In this document: positions 43,496-49,934 of the stretch, piece after piece
How positions within the stretch are numbered: the stretch's first letter is position 1
How the letters are laid out: each line of letters opens with the position of its first letter
DNA from: Deltaproteobacteria bacterium
Lineage (GTDB): Bacteria > Desulfobacterota > Desulfobacteria > Desulfobacterales > GCA-2748835
Direction: 5' to 3'
Length of the DNA stretch: 49,934 nt
NCBI GenBank assembly: GCA_002748835.1
Contig: PDTL01000032.1
Coordinates: 1-49,934 of the forward strand
The notes under the pieces: model-generated
What the model was told of the DNA's origin: nothing
Databases searched by the model: none
Seen by the model: only the letters and a program-made list of their open reading frames with translations
Position numbers and translations under genes: made by a program

Positions 43496-45706
43496 ATGAT
43501 TCTAATAAAAAAACGTCTGTCCATCCGTCATGAAATCCCCACCCGCATCCGGTTTCATGTAAATGCCGCCAAGCGAAATCCCGCCTATGCCAAGGATCTT
43601 GCGGAAAAAACCGCCTGCATGCCGGGTGTGGTTTCCGCAAACGCCAAATCCGTCTCCGGCAGTCTGGTGGTCCGGTTCGACCCCATGATCCTGGGCCGGG
43701 ATGGTTTGATATCGGCAGTCATGGGGTTTGTCCAGCCTGAGGGCGCGGCAGATACTCCGGTGCTCACCGAAACCGAGCAGCCGGTCCGGTCGGCCCTGGT
43801 CCAGTTTCTGGGCCTGACTGCGGTCATGGGCGCTGTCTTTGTCAAAGAGGTGGTGCTGGGCATGACCGTGGCCCAGGGTCTGCTCAGCCCCGTGGGCGTG
43901 ATCGTGGCCGTGGCCTCCCTTCCCATGCTGAAAAAAGGTCTGATGGATTTCAAAGAACGGCGGTTCACCCTGGACGCATTTCTCGGTGGCAGTATCGTCC
44001 TGGCCGCCGCCGCAGGTGAAGCCCTGGCCGCCCTCGAGATCCTCTGGATCACCGCTGGCAGCCATCTGCTCCAGGCCTGGATCACCGAACGGTCCCGGGC
44101 CTCCATCCGGAATATCCTGCAGATCACGGCAAAAAACACCTTCATCCTCATCGACGGGGTGGAAGTCGAAGTTCCGGTATCTGATGTGCATCCCGGCGAT
44201 GTGGTGGTCCTGCACACAGGTGAAAAAGTCTCGGTGGACGGTGAGATTGTGGATGGCGAAGCCATTGTGGATGAATCCCCGATCAACGGCCGCTCCGAGC
44301 CGGCCATGCGGAAAATAGGGGATACGGTCTTTGCCGGCACCTTTATTCGCCAGGGTGTGATCTTTGTTTCTGCCAAAAAAGTCGGAGACCGGACCTATCT
44401 CTCGCGCATTCTGCGCATGGTGGAAGATTCTCTTGAAAACCGCGCACCCGTCGAAGGTGTGGCTGAAAAACTGGCCGCCAATCTCATCAAAGTCGGGTTT
44501 GTCACCACCGCCGGTACCTATCTGATTACCGGCAGCCTGTGGCGGGCCTTCACGGTCCTGCTGGTCATGGCCTGCCCCTGTGCCACCATTTTGTCCGCAT
44601 CCACGGCCGTGAGCGCAGCCCTGAGCGCAGCCGCCCGCCGGCACATCCTGATCAAGGGCGGCCGGTATCTCGAAGCGGTCGGGCAGGCAGATGTGGTCTG
44701 CTTTGACAAAACCGGTACGCTCACCACCAACCAGCCGGAAATCCGGCAGGTGGTCAATGTGTCCACGCTTTCGGACGACGATTTCCTGCAGCTGATCTAC
44801 TCTGTTGAAGCCCATAATTTTCACCCCGTGGCCCTGGCCGTGAAGCGGGAAGCCGAACGCCGTGACATCGAACCCCTGGTCCACGATACCTGTGAATACC
44901 TGCTCGGCCGTGGTGTGCGCGCCCAGCTCTCCGGCAGTGAAATCATCGTGGGCAACGCCAAGATGATGGACCGGTTTGAGGTGGACACCCGCGGTGTTGC
45001 CGAAGACGTGGCAGGAATGGAACACCAGGGCCTGACCCTGGTCTATGTGGCAAAAGACGGCGTTCTGCTCGGACTTGTTGGCTTTGCCAATCAGGACCGT
45101 CCCAACGTGAAAACCGTGGTTCGTCACCTAATCGACGACGGCGTGAAGCGGGTGGCCATGATCACCGGAGACGGGGAATGCTCCGCATCCCACCTGGCCC
45201 AAAAGCTGAACATCGACGCCTGTTTCGCCTCGGTCATGCCCGAAGAAAAAGCCGGCTATATCACGGACCTGAGAAACGACGGCAGCCAGATTCTCATGGT
45301 GGGCGACGGTATCAACGACGCCCTGGCGCTTGCAGAAGCCGATATCGGGATTGCCATGGGCGCCGGCGGATCCGAGGTTGCCATCGAAGCGGCGGATATC
45401 GCTCTGGTCAGAGACGACCTCACCGGAATCCTTTATGTGCGTTCCCTGAGCAAGGAAACCCTGCGCATCGTGCACCAGAATTTCTGGATCGCCACCGGCT
45501 CGAATCTCGCCGGGGTTGTGCTGGGTGCCATGGGGCTGCTCTCCCCGGTGATGGCCGGGCTGGTTCATATCACCCATACCGTGGGCATCCTGGCCAACTC
45601 CAGCCGCCTGCTCGCCTACCACGGCCCGGCGCTCCCGGAAAAAGACCCGGAAGAAGACCACCGCCCCGCATACGCGCCGTCAACCGTGGAGACACTTGAC
45701 AGCTAA
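43496..45706 (+). CDS. P1B-type ATPase, CPC motif, with altered actuator loop (NGRS)
   Basis: A 736-residue metal P-type ATPase. The N-terminus has IPTRIRFHVN and an HMA-like domain without CxxC. The transport motif is CPC (residues 360-362, MACPCATILSAS), DKTGT holds Asp404, then NFHPVALAVK and GDGINDALALAEADIGIAM. The C-terminal HITHTVGILANSSRLL is like CtpC-type enzymes. The actuator loop, normally TGES, reads NGRS at residues 264-267 (SPINGRSEPAM), so the glutamate needed for dephosphorylation is replaced by arginine. The enzyme may be slow, regulatory or use another residue. It has its own GAGG site after the upstream terminator. Confidence 0.82.
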   Translation: MILIKKRLSIRHEIPTRIRFHVNAAKRNPAYAKDLAEKTACMPGVVSANAKSVSGSLVVRFDPMILGRDGLISAVMGFVQPEGAADTPVLTETEQPVRSALVQFLGLTAVMGAVFVKEVVLGMTVAQGLLSPVGVIVAVASLPMLKKGLMDFKERRFTLDAFLGGSIVLAAAAGEALAALEILWITAGSHLLQAWITERSRASIRNILQITAKNTFILIDGVEVEVPVSDVHPGDVVVLHTGEKVSVDGEIVDGEAIVDESPINGRSEPAMRKIGDTVFAGTFIRQGVIFVSAKKVGDRTYLSRILRMVEDSLENRAPVEGVAEKLAANLIKVGFVTTAGTYLITGSLWRAFTVLLVMACPCATILSASTAVSAALSAAARRHILIKGGRYLEAVGQADVVCFDKTGTLTTNQPEIRQVVNVSTLSDDDFLQLIYSVEAHNFHPVALAVKREAERRDIEPLVHDTCEYLLGRGVRAQLSGSEIIVGNAKMMDRFEVDTRGVAEDVAGMEHQGLTLVYVAKDGVLLGLVGFANQDRPNVKTVVRHLIDDGVKRVAMITGDGECSASHLAQKLNIDACFASVMPEEKAGYITDLRNDGSQILMVGDGINDALALAEADIGIAMGAGGSEVAIEAADIALVRDDLTGILYVRSLSKETLRIVHQNFWIATGSNLAGVVLGAMGLLSPVMAGLVHITHTVGILANSSRLLAYHGPALPEKDPEEDHRPAYAPSTVETLDS

Positions 45707-45730
45707 GGTCAACCCCTGTGCCTCCGGCGG

Positions 45731-45751
45731 GCAGGGGGATGATCCCCCTGC
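45731..45751 (+). promoter_or_regulatory. GC hairpin between the two CPC-type ATPase genes
   Basis: GCAGGGGGAT and its complement ATCCCCCTGC form a near-perfect palindrome in the 170-base gap. No U-tract follows, so transcription may continue into the next ATPase. Confidence 0.4.
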
Positions 45752-45876
45752 ACCCCCAGGTGGTTACTTCAACTTCACGCTTTAGCCGTTGCTTGTGTCG
45801 TTCCCCTGATGCCCCTGCGGTAATGAGGGGGTGGGGTTTCATCTGCGGATTGACAGGTTTTTATAAGAAGGACTCG

Positions 45877-48090
45877 ATGATGAAAAAGTATACCATCCCC
45901 AGCCGGACGTCCTGGCGCACGCGGTTCCGGATTCCCGCTCTCCGCCGTGCGAATGCGGATGCGCTGGTGCAGGATCTCGGCCGCCTGCCTGGTGTTGATC
46001 AGGTGATCCTCCGCCGGCGGTCCGTTTCTATCATCCTGATCCATCGAGGACAGACAGGTGTCCCTTCAGAGGCGTTCCAGCGGATCGAGGCCTGGCTGAC
46101 GCCAGGGCGTGTACAGCGACCAGGCGAAAAACCGGCATCCCATGTGTCCGGCAAAACCCTGGCGCTGACCGCCGGGATCGGGGCCTGCCGGCTCATGGGC
46201 CTGCCCGTGGTCTCAGGCCCTGTCATCATCGCGGTAGCCACCATCTGGCTGGCGTTCCCGGTGGTGCGGGACGCCATCACAACATGGCGGGAAACCGGAA
46301 AACCCGGCATGGGGCTGCTGTCGTCATCCGTCCTCCTGGCCGCCCTGGCATCGGGCAATGTGCTCACGCCGTTTTATATCTTCTGGCTGTTCAATACCGC
46401 ATCCTGGCTGGAAACACGGGCAACCCGGTATACCCGGGCGAAAATCCGCTCACTGCTGTCCGGCACAGACCCGGAGGTCTGGAAACAGGTTGGAGACGTG
46501 GAAGTGGCCGTGGCAGTGGCGGATCTTCAGCCCGGAGACGTCATCTGCCTGCGCAAGGGCAGCGGCGTGCCTGTGGACGGCACGGTGATGTCCGGCGAAG
46601 CCCTGGTGGAAACCGCCCTGCTAACCGGTGAACCCCTGCCAGAATTCCGGCGCACCGGGGATGGGGTCATGGCAGGCACACGGGTCGTGGCCGGCCAAAT
46701 TCAGGTCACCGTGGAAAAATCCGGGGAAGCCACGCGGCTTGCCGGGATCATCCGCAGGGTCGAACAGGCGGAAGCGGTCAAAGCACCCGTGCAAATGCAG
46801 GCAGAGCGGTTCGGAGAAATACTGTTCCCGTTTTCCATGGCCCTGTTCGGCGGCACCTGGATGCTCACCGGCAGCCTGATCAAGGCCATGTCCATGCTGA
46901 TCATCACCTGCCCGTGCGCCATCCGCATATCCGCTGCCGTGGCTGTGTCCGGGGCAGTGGGCAACGCGGCCCGCAAGGGGATCCTGATCAAAGACGGAAA
47001 ACAGCTGGAAAGCCTGGGCCGGATCCACACCCTGGTCATCGACAAAACCGGCACCCTGACCGATGGCGTCCCGGAAATCGTGGATATCACGGTCTGCCAC
47101 AGCGACTGGCACGCCATTGACCTGCTGCGCGCTGCCAGCGCAGTGCAGCGCCCCTGGCAGCACCCCTTGCGGGAAACCGTGCTGGCGGCTGTCGAAAAAG
47201 CCGGTCTCCCGGTGCCGGCCGTGACACACGCGGAATTTGTCTCCGGCGAAGGCTGTATCGGTACTGTGGACGGCCTCACCGTGTGCGCGGGAAATGCCCG
47301 GTGGATGCAAAAACAGGGCGTGGAAAAAGATGCGCTTGACCGGATCGACGCAGATGCGGGCCATGCCACCGGCAGCGGGTGCCTGTATGTGGCAGTCAAC
47401 GGTGCCCTGGCCGGACGGATCCGCATTGCCGACCGCCTGCGGGCAGATACGCGCAGCGCCCTCGTGATGCTCCGCCGCCTGGGCGTAAAACGGATCGTGG
47501 TCCTCACAGGTGACCGGGAAGCTGCGGCAGCACGGGTCTGCACCGGCCTTCCCGTAGACAGCGTCTACTGGGACCAGTCACCAGAAGCGAAAGCGGAGTG
47601 GATTGATCACTACAAATCCCGGTATCCGGGACGAAGGGTCGCCATGGTCGGGGACGGCGCCAACGATGCCCCGGCCTTTGCCCACGCAGATCTCAGCATT
47701 GCCATGGGAGACAGCGGATCGGATGTTGCCGTGGAATATGCCGATGTGGTGCTGAACCGGAAAGATTTCATGCTCCTGGCCGAAGCCGTCCACCTGGGCC
47801 AACGCGCCCTTTCCATCGTCACCCAGAACGCCGGTGCCGTGGTCTCCCTGAACGTGGCCGCCGGCATGCTCATCGCCATGGGACCGGTGTCACCAGTGGC
47901 AGGTGCCCTGTTTCACAATGCCGTGACCTGCGGTGCTGTGGCAAACAGCGCGCGCATGTTCCAGGTGACCCTGGATGAAGGGCGTGTGAAACCGGAAACA
48001 GATCCGGATGCGGGCTGGGTACCGGAAACGGAAGAAAAAGAGACGCGTCGTCTGAGCTCCAGTCAGCGAAAAGCGGTGTTTGGGCAATAA
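45877..48090 (+). CDS. P1B-type ATPase, CPC motif (fourth ATPase of the locus)
   Basis: A 737-residue metal P-type ATPase. The ATG at 45877 follows AGAAGGA; the longer open frame from 45718 is unsupported. The N-terminus WRTRFRIPAL keeps the R-x-R feature of its neighbours and has an HMA-like domain without CxxC (GVDQVILRRRSVSIILI). The actuator is TGEP at 250-253 (Ser replaced by Pro, Glu kept), the transport motif is CPC (345-347), DKTGT has Asp389, and QHPLRET and GDGANDAPAFAHADLSIAM follow. The C-terminus (LFHNAVTCGAVANSARM) is followed by a charged tail of about 40 residues. Its substrate may be iron or another divalent metal. Confidence 0.82.
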   Translation: MMKKYTIPSRTSWRTRFRIPALRRANADALVQDLGRLPGVDQVILRRRSVSIILIHRGQTGVPSEAFQRIEAWLTPGRVQRPGEKPASHVSGKTLALTAGIGACRLMGLPVVSGPVIIAVATIWLAFPVVRDAITTWRETGKPGMGLLSSSVLLAALASGNVLTPFYIFWLFNTASWLETRATRYTRAKIRSLLSGTDPEVWKQVGDVEVAVAVADLQPGDVICLRKGSGVPVDGTVMSGEALVETALLTGEPLPEFRRTGDGVMAGTRVVAGQIQVTVEKSGEATRLAGIIRRVEQAEAVKAPVQMQAERFGEILFPFSMALFGGTWMLTGSLIKAMSMLIITCPCAIRISAAVAVSGAVGNAARKGILIKDGKQLESLGRIHTLVIDKTGTLTDGVPEIVDITVCHSDWHAIDLLRAASAVQRPWQHPLRETVLAAVEKAGLPVPAVTHAEFVSGEGCIGTVDGLTVCAGNARWMQKQGVEKDALDRIDADAGHATGSGCLYVAVNGALAGRIRIADRLRADTRSALVMLRRLGVKRIVVLTGDREAAAARVCTGLPVDSVYWDQSPEAKAEWIDHYKSRYPGRRVAMVGDGANDAPAFAHADLSIAMGDSGSDVAVEYADVVLNRKDFMLLAEAVHLGQRALSIVTQNAGAVVSLNVAAGMLIAMGPVSPVAGALFHNAVTCGAVANSARMFQVTLDEGRVKPETDPDAGWVPETEEKETRRLSSSQRKAVFGQ

Positions 48091-48177
48091 AGCGCGTATT
48101 TCACCACGGCGCCGGCATCATGAGCGGGCTGCTGACACAGGTGAACCCTCTTCATCGGACACGTGGCGTGGGGGCGA

Positions 48178-49206
48178 ATGGCCATTACCAGACAAACAAA
48201 TATCCAGCCCTGGCAGAAAATTGTATCTGCGGGAAAAAAGGGGCAGCCCCGTATATCCCACCCCCTCCATCTGGAAAAAATCAGCCCGATGACTTCTGAA
48301 TGTTTCTTCCAGGGAAACAATGAACTGGCAGGTTCCCGGTTTGCCATGATGGAAATCCGGCCCGGCTTTGAACTGTGGCATTACCATGGGAAATTTGACC
48401 ATGATGTCCGGATTCCCATCCAGGATACGCCGCCCATGATTGCCTTTTCCTTTTGTTTTTCAGGCCGATCAGTCCATGACTATCTGTCCCATGGGCATCG
48501 TTTTACAGTCAGTCCCCAATCCCAGCATGTCATTTTTTATCCATTTCCCGATTTTATCAACTGCATGGCCGGAGATATGGCGTTCAGTCGTCTGTCAGTT
48601 CTGCTTTCGCCTGAGCAATTTATGGCATGCTTTGACCAGGATATGGACGCCCTGAGTCCGACCCTGCAACAGCTTGCAGAAAAAGGATGCAGCGCCCCTT
48701 TTTTGCAGACACAGCATCTGAATCCGCTGGTGGAAACACTGCTGGACCACTTGCGTCAATGCCCCTTCAGGGGAACGACCCGGAAACGGTTTTTTGAGGG
48801 CTGTGCCTTGCAGCTTGTCATGCTCCAGCTGAATGCCATTGAATCCTCCTGCAACGCAACATCAGCGCCTGTGCGGATGGTGGGACCTGGCGTACAAAAA
48901 CGGTTGCAACGGGTAAAGGAAATGCTGGAAAATCGCCTGGACGATCCGCCCAGCCTGTCAGAACTGGCAAAAGAAGCGGCCATGTCGCCCCCCAAACTCA
49001 ATCAATGCTTTCGTCATCTCTATGGAACCACTGTGTTTGAATACCTGCGTCAGCAACGGTTTGACCAGGCAAAAGACATGCTGGAACAGGGCTTAAGCGT
49101 AACAGAAGCTGCCCTTGCCGTGGGATATGAAAGTCTTGCCAGTTTTTCTCTGGCCTTCAAAAAGCGATTTGGCGATTCGCCCAGTCGCTATTTTCGTCAA
49201 AAATAA
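48178..49206 (+). CDS. AraC-family transcriptional regulator (PchR-like)
   Basis: A 342-residue regulator with two C-terminal helix-turn-helix motifs, PSLSELAKEAAMSPPKLNQC and VTEAALAVGYESLASFSLAF, ending in FGDSPSRYFRQK. Its layout resembles the siderophore-responsive PchR type and the regulator at 20915. ATG at 48178 is chosen over an upstream GTG; GGGGGCGA precedes it. Only 87 bases separate it from the ATPase gene, and no terminator is visible, so it may be co-transcribed and feed back on the iron locus. Confidence 0.85.
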   Translation: MAITRQTNIQPWQKIVSAGKKGQPRISHPLHLEKISPMTSECFFQGNNELAGSRFAMMEIRPGFELWHYHGKFDHDVRIPIQDTPPMIAFSFCFSGRSVHDYLSHGHRFTVSPQSQHVIFYPFPDFINCMAGDMAFSRLSVLLSPEQFMACFDQDMDALSPTLQQLAEKGCSAPFLQTQHLNPLVETLLDHLRQCPFRGTTRKRFFEGCALQLVMLQLNAIESSCNATSAPVRMVGPGVQKRLQRVKEMLENRLDDPPSLSELAKEAAMSPPKLNQCFRHLYGTTVFEYLRQQRFDQAKDMLEQGLSVTEAALAVGYESLASFSLAFKKRFGDSPSRYFRQK

Positions 49207-49243
49207 CTGTCGGTGTTTGTTTTAATGACCGTTCCTGACACCC

Positions 49244-49507
49244 CTATTGCAGGTCCCCTTCAACATAACGATGAATAATGCCTGAAATAAGCGTTTGATA
49301 GGGGATCCCCATTTGCAAGGCTTTTTTCTGGATACCCTGATAGTCATGGTCATAGAGGCGAATGGTGATGCGCCTGTCCTTTTTGAACGTGCTGGCCGCT
49401 GTGTTTTTCATGGTTTCTATTTCATCTTGAGACGGTTTTTTCAAGGGAATATTGCCCGCTTCATAGGCTTCCAGTATTTCTTTTTCTTCACTATCATATC
49501 TCATCAT
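49244..49507 (-). CDS. Antitoxin, CopG/BrnA-like
   Basis: An 87-residue protein with an acidic N-terminal half and a ribbon-helix-helix-like C-terminal half (RRITIRLYDHDYQGIQKKA and MGIPYQTLISGIIHRY). Such antitoxins neutralise the partner toxin and repress the operon. AAGGAG lies 4-5 bases before the first of two consecutive ATGs (49507 and 49504). The start overlaps the toxin stop (ATGATGA), so the pair is translationally coupled with the toxin gene first. Confidence 0.85.
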   Translation of the reverse strand: MMRYDSEEKEILEAYEAGNIPLKKPSQDEIETMKNTAASTFKKDRRITIRLYDHDYQGIQKKALQMGIPYQTLISGIIHRYVEGDLQ

Positions 49508-49785
49508 TTTTTCTCCTTTTCTGTACGATAATCCCTGGTTGCTTTTCTGCTTGGGATGATGGTTTTCAAAAAAATGTAATCCTGCTCAACGATATATGGA
49601 ACAATGTATATGTAGCCATCGACAATAACAAAATATAATTTTTGTCCCGGATATTTCTCCGGGTTGGGGTGGGCAGAGATTCTCCAGACATCACCTCTCC
49701 CTAAATGAAAAATAATCTGCTCAAAGGAAATATGACGGTTGATTTTTAACCACTCATTTTTGTTGGAATTCCATTCGTATTTCAT
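49504..49785 (-). CDS. Toxin, BrnT-like
   Basis: A 93-residue small protein starting MKYEWNSNKNEWLK. BrnT-family toxins begin in the same way with F/Y-E-W-D/N...K...N...H-x-F/I-S-F-E, and here HISFEQIIFH follows. These are RelE-fold ribonucleases. It is encoded before the CopG-like antitoxin, the BrnTA order. The start at 49785 is chosen because the promoter -10 ends at 49792, placing transcription start at or near the ATG. An upstream ATG at 49800 would lie inside the promoter spacer. Divergence from typical BrnT leaves some doubt about the family. Confidence 0.75.
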   Translation of the reverse strand: MKYEWNSNKNEWLKINRHISFEQIIFHLGRGDVWRISAHPNPEKYPGQKLYFVIVDGYIYIVPYIVEQDYIFLKTIIPSRKATRDYRTEKEKK

Positions 49786-49791
49786 ATAATT

Positions 49792-49820
49792 ATTGTACAT
49801 CTAAAAAATGTACATGTCAA
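49792..49820 (-). promoter_or_regulatory. Toxin-antitoxin promoter with overlapping inverted repeat
   Basis: On the minus strand TTGACA (49815-49820) and TACAAT (49792-49797) are separated by exactly 17 bases. The inverted repeat TGTACAT (49794-49800) and ATGTACA (49808-49814) covers the spacer and part of the -10, a natural operator for the ribbon-helix-helix antitoxin. Transcription would begin at about 49785. Confidence 0.7.
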
Positions 49821-49836
49821 TGCGTTGATGCCGCTG

Positions 49837-49934
49837 TGTTAGAAACAAATAAACTGTCCTAAGCAAGAACAAATAAACTGTCCGGTTTGTTAAAAGGGAC
49901 CAGAAAGGAGGTCCCATGAAACAGACACAAGTAT
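49837..49934 (+). mobile_element. Left terminus of an IS21-like insertion sequence with the first transposase codons
   Basis: It starts TGTTAGAAACAAATAAACTG and has two AAATAAACTGTCC repeats (near 49846 and 49870). A start codon at 49917 follows a perfect AGGAGG-type site (GAAAGGAGGTCCC) and opens MKQTQV at the window end. The terminus matches, in inverted form, the one at 1-96. The two copies thus flank the window in the same orientation. Only the first six residues of the transposase are visible. Confidence 0.55.

Noticed and set aside
43502..45127. A 541-codon frame on the minus strand opposite the third ATPase
   Set aside because: It is antisense to a P-type ATPase with intact motifs; the translation is His/Gly/Asp-rich and typical of a shadow frame.
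31983..48090. Magnetosome gene cluster
   Set aside because: The small Gly-rich proteins and FeoB recall magnetosome islands, but no MamK, MamE, MamB/M-type cation diffusion facilitator or other mam genes are present.

Overview
The window looks like a chromosomal segment (possibly a whole contig) from a Gram-negative anaerobe, most plausibly a marine or brackish Desulfobacterota (sulfate-reducer type). It has TonB receptors, a FadL-type porin, FeoAB, a branched-chain amino acid transporter and choline-to-betaine genes, moderately GC-rich coding sequence, and an overall gene style seen in that group. The taxonomic call is inference. Both ends of the window fall inside similar insertion-sequence termini in the same orientation, probably an IS21-like element.

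Layout. 0.2-1.7 kb: a 14-helix DHA2 drug/proton antiporter. 1.8-6.8 kb (minus): complete livKHMGF branched-chain amino acid ABC transporter with hairpins after livK and between livM and livG. 6.9-9.9 kb (minus): rhomboid protease, FadL-like porin, small zinc-ribbon protein. 10-10.2 kb: relic of a tyrosine recombinase. 10.3-11.8 kb: amidase. 12-16.9 kb (minus): choline-binding protein, BetB, BetA and a FadR-type regulator with two perfect TGGTNNNACCA palindromes in its upstream region. 17.2-21.9 kb (minus): Sfp-type phosphopantetheinyl transferase, a decayed stretch, a TonB receptor and a PchR-like AraC regulator. 22.2-24.1 kb (minus): a second TonB receptor; then YnfA (plus) and a 672-residue alpha-solenoid repeat protein (minus). 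27.4-31.9 kb (plus): a third TonB receptor, an exported tetrapyrrole-methylase-fold protein, and a membrane protein fused to a periplasmic binding domain, reading as one uptake operon.

32-49.2 kb is the most interesting part: an iron locus built around feoA-feoB. To its left (minus) and right (plus) lie two versions of the same module: a small Ala/Gly-rich membrane protein, a P1B-type ATPase with an SCV/SCA motif (the P1B-6 signature, as in ferrosome FezB), and a protein with three FeoA-like repeats. The right module adds a Pro/Gln/Met repeat protein, two further small membrane proteins, and, after a strong terminator, two more P1B ATPases of CPC type and an AraC regulator. All four ATPases carry an Arg-x-Arg motif at the N-terminus where a CxxC metal site would usually sit. 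I interpret the locus as an expanded, duplicated ferrosome (fez)-like iron-storage-organelle cluster coupled to Feo ferrous iron import. This rests on motif reading and context, not on a database search.

49.2-49.8 kb (minus): a BrnT-like toxin and CopG-like antitoxin pair whose promoter appears to direct a leaderless toxin mRNA, followed by the left end of an insertion sequence and the first codons of its transposase.
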